41,058 nucleotides of DNA from an uncultured Roseburia sp. Lineage in GTDB: Bacteria > Bacillota > Clostridia > Lachnospirales > Lachnospiraceae. The stretch is from contig CAKRLC010000011.1 of the NCBI GenBank assembly GCA_934358955.1, positions 1 through 41,058 of the forward strand, given 5' to 3'. The notes under the pieces are model-generated. The model saw only the letters and a list, made by a program, of their open reading frames with translations. It had not been told where the DNA came from and did no database searches. Below are positions 1 to 7,869 of this stretch, in pieces. Within the stretch, counting starts at the first letter, position 1. Each line of letters opens with the position of its first letter. Both the position numbers and the translations under genes were made by a program.

Positions 1-35
1 AATGGGCTGCCACAACTGACAGCCCATTTTTTTAT
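1..35 (+). terminator. Rho-independent terminator of a gene left of the window
   Basis: The stem TGGGCTG / CAGCCCA with a 10-base loop is followed by seven T on the plus strand. The transcript it ends would come from a plus-strand gene outside the window. It may also serve the minus-strand thioesterase unit that ends at 127. Confidence 0.75.
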
Positions 36-126
36 TTCTGATATTTCATTTCTTATTTATTGCCCATTTCTTCCTTTAATGCTGCTGTAAGAGCTGGAAC
101 GATATTGTGCCTCTCCTTTGTTCCAT

Positions 127-486
127 TTATGAAACGCAATACATATTGACTGTAAAATCAGAAAGTAATGTTTCTTCCCAATAAATCTCAACATGTATCA
201 CTGAAATGCGGTTCTTTCTTGAAATAAAAGAGCTTTTTGCAATAATCGTTCCACTTTTGACATTTCCAATGAAATTCGCCGTTGCTGTCTGGGTCACATA
301 TTTTCTTCCATCCGTTCTGGCTAACAATCCGGCTGCACAATCTGCCATCGTAAAAAACAGTCCTCCATGCACATAACCATATGGATTCAATGAATCCTGT
401 GTGATCTCTGCCTTTAAGACTGCATGCTCCTCTGTCAGTTCGACAATGGATATCCCATTATGGATCATAAAATAATTCTGACTCAT
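127..486 (-). CDS. PaaI/YbgC-type hotdog thioesterase
   Basis: A 119-residue single hotdog-fold protein of the PaaI type, which hydrolyses acyl-CoA or acyl-carrier thioesters in the cytosol. The family pattern is visible around residues 33-52: an Asn-Pro-x-Gly-x-Val-His-Gly-Gly run, then a helix beginning with Thr-Met-Ala-Asp. Length is normal for the family. The start is supported by a GGAGG site just upstream. It lies 147 bases downstream of the AMP-forming ligase on the same strand, so the two are probably one transcript. A ligase that makes a thioester next to a thioesterase that cleaves one suggests proofreading or release of a product. The acyl substrate cannot be told from sequence. 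Confidence 0.85.
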   Translation of the reverse strand: MSQNYFMIHNGISIVELTEEHAVLKAEITQDSLNPYGYVHGGLFFTMADCAAGLLARTDGRKYVTQTATANFIGNVKSGTIIAKSSFISRKNRISVIHVEIYWEETLLSDFTVNMYCVS

Positions 487-633
487 CTTTTTTGTCCTCC
501 ATCGGATACAAATCTGTCATAGTATGTGTCATAGCAAATATCATGCCAGATTCTGACCTTTTTTCATTTATTCATTACCAAAAATATTTTGACGGTATTT
601 CCCGCCTTGTCTATTCTGTATCATATCAACATC

Positions 634-2043
634 CTACGACAGTGGCAACTCTTTATATAATATTTTTCCTGATTCATTTCTCGGAATCTTTTCAATAAAA
701 CGTACTTCACTGGTATGTGAATTCAGATGCGTCTTCTCCTGGAGATAATCCGTTGCTTCCCCGATCACTGACGCATCTGTCACATACACGATCAGATGCT
801 CGTCCTCACCGGCTGCGGCAATGTCCGTATCCGGAAAACGTTTCTTTAAGATCTGTTCTGTTTCGTCCAGATTCACGCGGTTTCCCATTAATTTCAGAAA
901 ACGTTTTTTTCTTCCAACGATATAATAAAAGCCATCCGCATCGCGCTTTGCCATATCACCGGTTACAAGCCGTCTGTTTCTCTCGTCTCCTTTTTGAAGA
1001 TCCGTCCGGCTTAATGCATATCCAAGCGTTACATTGTCTCCTTCATAAACAAGCTCGCCTACCACATCCGGTTCTTCTATTGCCTTTCCATCCACATCGA
1101 TCAGTGAAAATGTACCTCCCGGAATTGCAATTCCCATACTTCCGCATTTTTCCATTGCTTTTTCAAATGGGAGATATGACATTCTTGCGGTTGCTTCTGT
1201 CTGTCCGTACATCACGATGAATTTTTTGCCATGCTCTAGTGCATACTGTGTAAACTCTTTTTGCCGGTCATAAGCCAATTTGCCGCCTGCCTGCGTCATA
1301 TATTGCAAATCCGGCAGATCCATCTGGAAAAATTTTAATTTTTTCAAGGTCTCATAAATAAACGGCACACCGACAAAGGAAGTAACATGCTCTGATCTCA
1401 TCAGGCTCCAGAATTCAGGTGACACGATGGATTCGGACGTTAGCACAAGCATTGCTCCTGCTTTTACATGACTGTTGATCACAGACAGCCCATATGTATA
1501 ATTCATCGGAAGTACTGTGATTGCTCTCTGTTTTTCATCAATCTGTAAATATTCCACAATGGACTCCGCATTTGCTTCCAGATTCCGGTAGCTTTGTCTT
1601 ACAAGCTTTGGACTGCCTGTTGAGCCGGAAGTTGTAAGTAATAGTGCCAGTTCTTCATACGGTTTCTTCTCCGCCTCATACCCTGTTTCCAAAAGCGCAT
1701 AGCCATATGCCCTGTATTTCACCTTGTAATCCGGATAGTCAGCTTTCTTTTTTTCCGGTACATACAGATACTCCGGTTCATAGGTTTCAATGATCTGTTG
1801 CAAAAATGAAATATCTGTTTTTTCGTCCAGCAAAAGCGGTATCACACGGTTATGTAAAAATCCGAGATAACCTGCAATGCTTCCAACCGTATTTTCACAC
1901 AGACACAAAACAACGCTTCTCTTCTCTGCCTGCATTCCAAGCTGTCTTGCATAGTCTGCTGCATCCGCATAAGTAAACACATGTTTTTTTCCGTCTGTCA
2001 TTAAAATATTTTTTCCGAACTTTTCCATTTCATCAAAAAACAT
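634..2043 (-). CDS. AMP-forming acyl-CoA/acyl-carrier ligase (ANL superfamily)
   Basis: A 469-residue adenylate-forming enzyme. Visible core motifs are the phosphate-binding loop TTSGSTGSPK (about residues 137-146), YGQTE (about 275-279), the TGD and GRKKRFLKLMG hinge region, and the C-terminal catalytic lysine in ESGK (Lys460). It should activate a carboxylic acid with ATP and pass it to CoA or to a phosphopantetheine carrier. The open frame can be read six codons longer from a TTG, but that TTG sits on the AAAGGAG ribosome site, so the ATG at 2043 was chosen. It is shorter than typical acyl-CoA synthetases (500-560 residues) and resembles ligases that work with carrier proteins. A sigma-54-type promoter lies upstream at 2147-2162. 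An ACP is encoded in the co-regulated operon at 6914-7150, so loading of that ACP is one possible role (inference). Confidence 0.85.
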   Translation of the reverse strand: MFFDEMEKFGKNILMTDGKKHVFTYADAADYARQLGMQAEKRSVVLCLCENTVGSIAGYLGFLHNRVIPLLLDEKTDISFLQQIIETYEPEYLYVPEKKKADYPDYKVKYRAYGYALLETGYEAEKKPYEELALLLTTSGSTGSPKLVRQSYRNLEANAESIVEYLQIDEKQRAITVLPMNYTYGLSVINSHVKAGAMLVLTSESIVSPEFWSLMRSEHVTSFVGVPFIYETLKKLKFFQMDLPDLQYMTQAGGKLAYDRQKEFTQYALEHGKKFIVMYGQTEATARMSYLPFEKAMEKCGSMGIAIPGGTFSLIDVDGKAIEEPDVVGELVYEGDNVTLGYALSRTDLQKGDERNRRLVTGDMAKRDADGFYYIVGRKKRFLKLMGNRVNLDETEQILKKRFPDTDIAAAGEDEHLIVYVTDASVIGEATDYLQEKTHLNSHTSEVRFIEKIPRNESGKILYKELPLS

Positions 2044-2146
2044 ACCTGTCTCTCCTTTCAAAAATCCTGATCGTTTTGTTTTTTATGATCTTCCTAACGT
2101 AAATCCGGGTTTTAAAATGAACCTTCTCTTCCTATATTTTATATAA

Positions 2147-2162
2147 AGCAATTTTCGCTCCA
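2147..2162 (-). promoter_or_regulatory. Sigma-54 (-24/-12) promoter for the ligase-thioesterase unit
   Basis: Read on the minus strand, TGGAGC-GAAAA-TTGCT matches TGGCAC-N5-TTGCW with two changes in the -24 half and a perfect -12 half. The essential GG and GC are exactly 10 bases apart. A start near 2136 would leave a leader of about 90 bases before the ATG at 2043. Confidence 0.7.
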
Positions 2163-2194
2163 ACCCTTAGTAGAAACAGGTGTTTTCCATGTCT

Positions 2195-2210
2195 TGGAAT
2201 CAAATTTGCT
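2195..2210 (+). promoter_or_regulatory. Sigma-54 (-24/-12) promoter for the crotonase gene
   Basis: TGGAAT-CAAAT-TTGCT has the invariant GG and GC at the right spacing and a perfect -12 half. Predicted transcription start is near 2221. That gives a leader of about 26 bases containing the strong site AAGGAGG (2233-2239) before the ATG at 2247. It is back to back with the minus-strand site at 2147-2162, with only 32 bases between the two -24 elements. Confidence 0.75.
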
Positions 2211-2246
2211 ATTTATCACTTTATCAGAATTTAAGGAGGTTTTCCC

Positions 2247-3026
2247 ATGGAATTTATTACAACCAAAACCCAGAATCATATCGTAACCATTACCTTAAAC
2301 CGCCCAAAAGCATTAAATGCCTTCAATTCCCAGATGCTCTCCGAACTCACAGAAGCTATCAAAGCTGCTTCCAGTGATCCGGATAACCTCGTTATTATCT
2401 TGAACAGCAGCATTGAAAAAGCATTTACTGCCGGTGGTGATATCAAAGAAGAAGTCACTTTAAAGCCCGACACCGCTTTTGATTTCGCCCAGAACGGAAA
2501 AGCCTGCACTATGGCGATCTATAACAGCCCGATCCCGGTCATCTGTGCAATCGACGGTTATGCACTTGGCGGTGGAATGGAGATCATCCTCGCTGCTGAT
2601 ATTACCGTTGCGACAAAAGCGGCCAAAATCGGTATTCCTACGATCAACCTCGGAGGTATCCCGGGCTGGGGCTCCACTCAGCTTCTGCCAAGACTTGTCG
2701 GACCATCCCGTGCGGCAGAGATCCTTCTTACCGGAAGAACACTTTCCGCAGAAGAATGCTACCGTCTTTCCATCATCGAATACCTGGTAGAAAAAGAAGA
2801 ACTCATGGACAAAGTCATGGAACTTGCCAATCTCATCGTTGATAAAGCCCCTCTCGCAGTCCGCAACATGAAAAAAGCAATCCACGAGGGTCTGACTCTC
2901 CCACTTGACGATGCGCTTCTGTTAGAGAGCAGACTCTTCGCTGACTGCTATACCAGTGAGGATCATGAGGAAGCACTTCTCGCTTTCTTGGAAAAACGTC
3001 CTCACAAACCCTATCATTTCCGTTAA
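2247..3026 (+). CDS. Enoyl-CoA hydratase/isomerase (crotonase) family protein
   Basis: A 259-residue crotonase-fold protein, normal length. The oxyanion-hole segment AFTAGGDIKE (about 59-68) and the ALGGGMEIILAAD segment (about 106-118) are clear. Glu112 matches the first catalytic glutamate of enoyl-CoA hydratase (Glu144 of the rat enzyme). The second glutamate, 20 residues on (Glu164), is replaced by Thr132 in GIPTINLGGIPGWG. A standard hydratase needs both for efficient hydration, so isomerase, hydrolase or another crotonase chemistry is possible. The start is fixed by AAGGAGG eight bases upstream. It is a single-gene unit behind its own sigma-54 promoter and ends before a palindromic repeat. 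It probably acts on a short enoyl-CoA linked to the 4-hydroxybutyrate route (inference). Confidence 0.88.
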   Translation: MEFITTKTQNHIVTITLNRPKALNAFNSQMLSELTEAIKAASSDPDNLVIILNSSIEKAFTAGGDIKEEVTLKPDTAFDFAQNGKACTMAIYNSPIPVICAIDGYALGGGMEIILAADITVATKAAKIGIPTINLGGIPGWGSTQLLPRLVGPSRAAEILLTGRTLSAEECYRLSIIEYLVEKEELMDKVMELANLIVDKAPLAVRNMKKAIHEGLTLPLDDALLLESRLFADCYTSEDHEEALLAFLEKRPHKPYHFR

Positions 3027-3050
3027 TTCAAATTCCATATAAGATTCAGG

Positions 3051-3240
3051 TGTCAAAAAGTCTGCTCCATAACCTTTATGGGCAAATAGCACAAAAGAAA
3101 TAGTTCAAGTTTCTCTTTGTGCTATGGAGATAAGACTCATGAAGCGTGGAAGCCTCTGCTGAACACGCTTCACGCTTTCAGAGGCTTATCGGAATGTTTT
3201 GCACAATGAAACTTGAACTATTTTTTTGTGCTATTTGACA
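3051..3240. repeat. Palindromic structured repeat, copy R1 (MITE-like)
   Basis: A long, interrupted inverted repeat between two convergent genes. Outer TGTCAAA (3051) and TTTGACA (3234) flank a near-perfect pair of arms, CAAATAGCACAAAAG-A-AATAG... starting at 3083 and its complement ending at 3237. The centre holds a core of about 60 bases with stems GATAAG/CTTATC and GAAGCGTG/CACGCTTC. The same core recurs at 19868-19946 and, on the minus strand, at 30622-30830. It carries no open frame. It could be a non-autonomous mobile element, a structured RNA or a terminator-like hairpin. Confidence 0.75.
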
Positions 3241-3291
3241 TCATAAACTAACTTGCAGACTTCTTGCCCCCGAATCCATAACAGAGTGCTG

Positions 3292-4605
3292 CTATGCAGG
3301 ACTCGCCATCTCTTTTCTCGCATAGGTTCCTGCGATTCCCATTTCTTCTCTGTATTTTGCAATGGTTCTTCTGGAGATCTGTATGTCTCGTTCCTGCAAC
3401 AGCTCTGCGATTTTCTGATCGCTGAACGGTTTTACTTTATTCTCCTGATCTACGATCCGGCGTATTTCCATCTTAATATCATGCGCAGTCTTATCTTCAC
3501 CGTTCTCTCCCGGCGCCGCGCTGCAAAACAGTGATTTCATCAAAACTGTTCCATAACAATACTGGATATATTTTCCCTTGATCGCGCGGCTTACAGTTGA
3601 TACATTCATCTCTACATCATCTGCGATATCCTGCATTGTCATTGGCTTCAACGGCTTATTTTCAAAAAAATACTCCGTCTGTCTTTGGATCACTGCATTG
3701 GAAACCTTCTGGATCGTATCCCTTCTTTTTTCAATACTCGTTATAATAAACCGGCATCGCTCATATTTCTTCTGAAAATATGCCCGAAGCTCCTCATCCT
3801 TCGTCTGGGTCATCATATTCAGATAGTAATCACTCAATGAGTAATTTCCTACCCAGTCATCATTCAGACTGACCTCAAAATCTGAGACGCCTCCACGACA
3901 AATAATATCCGGCACAATAAAGTCTGCATCGGTACCGGAAATACTGCGCAATGGATATGGGTTCAGCTGTTTGATTTTATCAAACGCTTCCCGTACCTCA
4001 TTTGTATTGATTCCAAGCTTCTTTCCGATTTTTGCCAGATGTCCTGCTCCAAGTTCTTCCATGTAATGATCGATCATCTCATCTGTTTCCGGTGTCCTTG
4101 CCCCGATCCGTTCCAGCTGCACCTTTAGTGTTTCCTGCACGGACATCGCAAAAACACCTGCCGGTTCCAGTCTCATCAGCTGCTGCCTGCATTCCTCGCA
4201 TTCTGACATTTTTACGCCGAGCTCCCTGGCCATTTTATCCATTGATACTTCTAAAAGGCCTGACTCACTGACGCAGGAGATCATATGGGAGATAATCCTC
4301 CACTGTCTCATGCTATAATCCGTAAAATTCAACTGCTCCATGAAATACAACCGGATATCCCTGCTCTTCTCATGGACAATCTGAAACATGTAATCCCTGG
4401 ATTCGTCTTTCTGGCTTTCTGCATTTCCGGAAACCGGTTTTATTCTTTTTTCCGGCACATATTCCATCATTGGATTTTCTTCGTATTCTTTTTCCAGAAA
4501 TTCTTCCAGCTCTGCGTTATCAAGCGCAAGCATATTTAATGATAAAATCTGAAATTGTGATAACTGCTGTTTCAGCCCCTGTTCTAGTACCAATCCGTAA
4601 TCCAT
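3292..4605 (-). CDS. rpoN: RNA polymerase sigma-54 factor RpoN
   Basis: A 437-residue sigma-54. The N-terminal activator-contact region (residues 1-50) has the Gln/Leu-rich pattern of region I. A helix-turn-helix (about 322-350, MQDIADDVEMNVSTVSRAI) and the C-terminal RpoN box (about 411-424, SRRTIAKYREEMGI), which reads the -24 element, are both present. Length is slightly below the 450-480 of many orthologues, but all regions are there. The ATG has AGAGGA nine bases upstream and lies only 13 bases after luxC. rpoN therefore reads as the last gene of the operon starting at 8253, which itself has a sigma-54 promoter. That arrangement would give positive feedback. The gene ends before repeat R1. 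Confidence 0.95.
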   Translation of the reverse strand: MDYGLVLEQGLKQQLSQFQILSLNMLALDNAELEEFLEKEYEENPMMEYVPEKRIKPVSGNAESQKDESRDYMFQIVHEKSRDIRLYFMEQLNFTDYSMRQWRIISHMISCVSESGLLEVSMDKMARELGVKMSECEECRQQLMRLEPAGVFAMSVQETLKVQLERIGARTPETDEMIDHYMEELGAGHLAKIGKKLGINTNEVREAFDKIKQLNPYPLRSISGTDADFIVPDIICRGGVSDFEVSLNDDWVGNYSLSDYYLNMMTQTKDEELRAYFQKKYERCRFIITSIEKRRDTIQKVSNAVIQRQTEYFFENKPLKPMTMQDIADDVEMNVSTVSRAIKGKYIQYCYGTVLMKSLFCSAAPGENGEDKTAHDIKMEIRRIVDQENKVKPFSDQKIAELLQERDIQISRRTIAKYREEMGIAGTYARKEMASPA

Positions 4606-4618
4606 TCTTTTGTCCTCT

Positions 4619-5812
4619 TTATCCGATCACGCGGGAAAGCGTCCTGATCATATCATTTCCATCCCAGTTTTCGGCAAGCAAAAGTGCCTCTCCTGGTGAT
4701 ACAACTCTGTCTCCTCCTAGCGTGTTACCATTCCGTATCATTTGCCGGATCTCTTTCAATTCTGTATTTCCTGCATAAATAATGGTCTGTATTTTTCTGG
4801 TAAGATACTCACAGAGATCTTCCTTCTTTTCCAGTCCATACTCATAAAAAGTACCATAATTTCCCTGATACTTTGTCAGATTCCTGTTGCACGAATGCAA
4901 CACGATCCGGTATAAATAATTATCTTTCTGTATGATCTGATCTATTTCTTCCACATCCATTGCCGTGCGGCAAAGCTGTGCGTATTTTTCATTTGCCCGC
5001 ATTGTATCTAAAAGATATCTGCCCCGGCATACCTGATGGACCACTTCCCACCATTTGTTTCTGGCCTCATTGTTTTGCTCTCCCCGGATCCAGAAGATCA
5101 CCTTCGGACTTGAGCACGCATTCTGGTCAGCCTCATATGTATCATTATAAAAACGTTCTGCCAGTTCCTGCAAGTCTTTTTCGTTCAGATGATCGATGTA
5201 GTCTTCTTCCAGTAATGCAACCGAATACCTGTCCGGAAATTCCATCTGGATACACCCAGGCTGGACTGCTGCACTCCGGAATGCAAGGATCGTGGCATCT
5301 CCGCCCCAAAGAATCCTGCCATTGCAGATGCCGGAAAAATATGCATTCCATTCTGTATCATGCGCATAAGTAAAAATCAGTGTTTCCTGATATAAGTTCC
5401 GATAGGCATCCCGTTTTAAGATCCGTTCGATCACGGTCAAAAGCGGCTGCGCAGTCTCCCTGATTTTTTCTGAAATCCGGATCAGATTTCCGTTTCCGGA
5501 AAGCATGCCATACACCATAGAATAAGCAAACAATGCCGGTATATTCGACGGTGCAACATGAAAAAGGATCCCGCGCCCTTTTCGTTGCTGCCATTCTGTG
5601 ATCTCTTCCTTCCATTTCAGCAATCTTCCTCTGCGGCACCAGAATGCGAAAGACACTGCTTCCGGCCAGTTTTTTGTCTCCGGTGCAGTAAGGATCTCTT
5701 TTCTTAAATCTTCCAGAAATGACAGGACTAATTCAGAAAAAACAGCCCTGCCGCCACATGGAGTTCCTTCCTTCCAGCCGCCGGCTAAGATTGTCAATGA
5801 TTCATCCCTCAT
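4619..5812 (-). CDS. luxC-like: LuxC-family acyl-thioester reductase (aldehyde-forming)
   Basis: A PF05893-type reductase that takes an acyl group from an enzyme or CoA thioester and reduces it with NADPH to an aldehyde. The active-site cysteine lies in DQNACSSPKVIFW (Cys233 from the chosen start). It is surrounded by the family's conserved residues, and the FHVAPSNIPA nucleotide-site segment is present. The frame is open to 5899, which would give 426 residues and a 98-base overlap with luxE. The ATG at 5812 overlaps the luxE stop by only 11 bases and is taken as more likely; a GAGG site before 5899 keeps the longer form possible. It is followed 13 bases later by rpoN. No luciferase genes are present, so the role is not bioluminescence. 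Confidence 0.88.
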   Translation of the reverse strand: MRDESLTILAGGWKEGTPCGGRAVFSELVLSFLEDLRKEILTAPETKNWPEAVSFAFWCRRGRLLKWKEEITEWQQRKGRGILFHVAPSNIPALFAYSMVYGMLSGNGNLIRISEKIRETAQPLLTVIERILKRDAYRNLYQETLIFTYAHDTEWNAYFSGICNGRILWGGDATILAFRSAAVQPGCIQMEFPDRYSVALLEEDYIDHLNEKDLQELAERFYNDTYEADQNACSSPKVIFWIRGEQNNEARNKWWEVVHQVCRGRYLLDTMRANEKYAQLCRTAMDVEEIDQIIQKDNYLYRIVLHSCNRNLTKYQGNYGTFYEYGLEKKEDLCEYLTRKIQTIIYAGNTELKEIRQMIRNGNTLGGDRVVSPGEALLLAENWDGNDMIRTLSRVIG

Positions 5813-6872
5813 AGGTATCACTGCACCCCCTGACCATAGAATTTTTAATGCGTCCTGTAATATCAAAATATTTTCCTTTTCTCTTGCAAGGGCAATCATC
5901 CACGCCTCGCAAAACCCCCATATCCTGCGTCAGGATAGAATGTCCGGGATAAGATTTTGCCATAGGGGAAAGCACCTGTATCATTCCTTCTTCCCCGATC
6001 CCACATGGATGAAAATCATCCGATGCCCGTATGATCACATCGGAATAAAGACTGGCGTGCAAGTGACCATATTCACATTCCACATAAATGCACCCGGTCT
6101 GTTCCGCCATTCCATAATAATCATAAACATTTCTGACACCGGTTCTCTCTTTGAGGCTCTTATTAAATATCTCTTTTGAAACTGCTTCGTCCTGCATTTT
6201 CTTCCAGCCGCCTCCATGAAACAGAACACCACTGGTCAGATGAAGCTGTTTTCCTTCTTTTTCCAGCTGCCGGTAAAAATATTTCCAGATCATAAAGGTA
6301 AATCCAAACAGTAATACCGGTTGTTCTCCATAATCCTTTTCAAACTGTTCGATCACATCCCACCGGATCTGCATATTTTCATCCAATGCATAAACTCTTT
6401 TGGAAGAACAGACCGAAAATCCAAGGATCCCTGCTCCTCTTGCGGAAAACATTGCTCTGTTTTTCAATACATCCGGCGAATCAATGATCAGCATTGGAAC
6501 TCTCTTTTTTCCAAGGTAATCCTGCAAAATCCGGTACAACGTCATCTGCTGGCAGGTTGCCACTTCCTCATTTAAAAAAATCCGTGACGCGGCACTTCCT
6601 GTCGTTCCGGAAGACCGTACTTCTTTAAATACCTCTTCCTGTGGGATGCTTCTCAGCTCCCGTTCTTTAAAAAGCTGCACCGGCACCATTGGAATCTGTT
6701 CTGGCCTGGTAAAATGCTCTGGCACTGCCTGTACACGAAGCATCTTCTGATATGCTTCACAGTTCCTGCTGTGCCAGTCACACAGTTCATCAAACATCCC
6801 GCAAAACCATTCTTCCTTCTGTGCCTGGTCTGTCTGATAAGGTTCTATTTCCAAAAGCTCCTGATATGTCAT
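5802..6872 (-). CDS. luxE-like: LuxE-family acyl-protein synthetase
   Basis: A 356-residue member of the LuxE/acyl-protein synthetase family, close to the usual 360-380. These enzymes adenylate a carboxylic acid with ATP, move it to a cysteine of their own, and hand it to LuxC. Visible features are the adenylate-forming loop SSGTTGSAAS (about 86-95), DYYGMAEQTG (about 257-266), a CPCKRKG segment, and a near-C-terminal cysteine in VRGCSDTYEG (Cys350), the position expected for the acyl-cysteine. A GGAGGGG site precedes the ATG. It sits between the ACP gene and luxC, so an acid would be activated here and reduced by the next enzyme. The acid is unknown. Confidence 0.9.
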   Translation of the reverse strand: MTYQELLEIEPYQTDQAQKEEWFCGMFDELCDWHSRNCEAYQKMLRVQAVPEHFTRPEQIPMVPVQLFKERELRSIPQEEVFKEVRSSGTTGSAASRIFLNEEVATCQQMTLYRILQDYLGKKRVPMLIIDSPDVLKNRAMFSARGAGILGFSVCSSKRVYALDENMQIRWDVIEQFEKDYGEQPVLLFGFTFMIWKYFYRQLEKEGKQLHLTSGVLFHGGGWKKMQDEAVSKEIFNKSLKERTGVRNVYDYYGMAEQTGCIYVECEYGHLHASLYSDVIIRASDDFHPCGIGEEGMIQVLSPMAKSYPGHSILTQDMGVLRGVDDCPCKRKGKYFDITGRIKNSMVRGCSDTYEG

Positions 6873-6913
6873 AGCCCCTCCATACTGTTATAAAATGATA
6901 AGCGATTCCTTCG

Positions 6914-7150
6914 TTAAATCTCTACTCCGTATTTTTTCATAATCTCTTTTCCTTTTTCATAAGAAGAAAATGCGAGCATATCCGGTGTATCCATTGTAAT
7001 TCCGAATTCTTCCTCCAGGTCTCCGATCAGATTCATATGTCCCATGGAATCCCAGTTCGGATCTGCCCGGTAACGAAGTGTCTGGATTTCTTCCTGTGTT
7101 TTTCTGAATTCCTCTCTGAAAATCTTGTCGTATTTTTCTAAATTGGTCAT
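6914..7150 (-). CDS. Acyl carrier protein
   Basis: A 78-residue acidic carrier protein. The phosphopantetheine attachment serine is Ser35 in the DPNWDSMGHMNLIGDLEEEFGI context, the helix-II pattern of the family. Length is normal. The ATG lies one base after the stop of the upstream MaoC fusion gene, whose last codons contain the AAGGAG site, so the two are translationally coupled. It is unlikely to be the housekeeping fatty-acid ACP: no fab genes are nearby and it sits directly before luxE. It probably carries the acyl group handled by the MaoC, LuxE and LuxC proteins of the same operon (inference). It would need a phosphopantetheinyl transferase from elsewhere. Confidence 0.9.
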   Translation of the reverse strand: MTNLEKYDKIFREEFRKTQEEIQTLRYRADPNWDSMGHMNLIGDLEEEFGITMDTPDMLAFSSYEKGKEIMKKYGVEI

Positions 7151-7151
7151 G

Positions 7152-7868
7152 TTACTGTTCTCCTTCTACTATAAATAAATTTTTCATCATCATCTGGGAG
7201 GCTTTCATTTCTATTAAACATTCTCCCTTTTCATTGCTGCATTTACCGGTAAAATTACCGATATAGCATTTTTTATTTTCCTGCACGGATTCCAGTGTAA
7301 CGCATGCCGTGATCTTATCACCGATCAAGATTGGCTGGCAGAACTTTGTTTCTGTTGAAAGAAGTACCGCTCCATCTCCAGGCATTTTTGTTCCAAGAAC
7401 TGCAGTCAAAAGATTCGCACCGATCATTCCATGTGCCACCCGCCTGCCAAACCACTGTCCGGCTGCAAACGCCTCATCCATATGCAATTTGTTATAATCG
7501 CCTGTCATCCTTGCGAACTGCAATACATAACCCTCATCGACAAGCAGGGATAACGTTTCAGTCTGTCCGATCTGAATGGTTTTCTTTTCCTTCTTTCCCG
7601 ATTCTTCCTGCCTGCCCTTATCCAAAATCTCTTTCGCATTTCGGTAATCCATCGTATTCGTAAGAACGAGGACCTCTTTTGATGCTATCAGTCTCGAAAT
7701 ATCAACACATTCTCTTACACATCCGCAGGCAACAAGCCAGTAATCACAGATTACACTGTTGTCTGTTACCCATTCTACACCGGTCATTCCCTGTTGAAGC
7801 TTTGTCAGCTCTTTTCTCCGGTCATATCTGGGATTGCAGCCGCCACAAAACTTTATTCCTACCTTCAT
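7152..7868 (-). CDS. Cys-rich N-terminal domain fused to MaoC-type (R)-hydratase
   Basis: A 238-residue two-part protein. Residues 100-235 are a hotdog MaoC/(R)-specific enoyl hydratase domain. Its signature MTGDYNKLH supplies catalytic Asp124 and His129, with a lysine where proline is usual, and the downstream segment VAHGMIGANL fits the family. Residues 1-85 form a separate domain with CGGCNPRYDR at the start (Cys8, Cys11) and further cysteines at 41, 48, 50 and 54, a spacing that could bind metal or an iron-sulphur cluster. I do not recognise its function. The ATG follows the stop of the NifU-like gene by one base and has no clear ribosome site, so it probably depends on coupling. The hydratase would add or remove water from an acyl-CoA or acyl-ACP. 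Confidence 0.85.
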   Translation of the reverse strand: MKVGIKFCGGCNPRYDRRKELTKLQQGMTGVEWVTDNSVICDYWLVACGCVRECVDISRLIASKEVLVLTNTMDYRNAKEILDKGRQEESGKKEKKTIQIGQTETLSLLVDEGYVLQFARMTGDYNKLHMDEAFAAGQWFGRRVAHGMIGANLLTAVLGTKMPGDGAVLLSTETKFCQPILIGDKITACVTLESVQENKKCYIGNFTGKCSNEKGECLIEMKASQMMMKNLFIVEGEQ

Positions 7869-7869
7869 A

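Noticed and set aside
4619..6872. luxC and luxE as part of a bioluminescence operon
   Set aside because: No luxA, luxB or luxD gene is present, and the neighbours are an ACP, a MaoC hydratase and rpoN.
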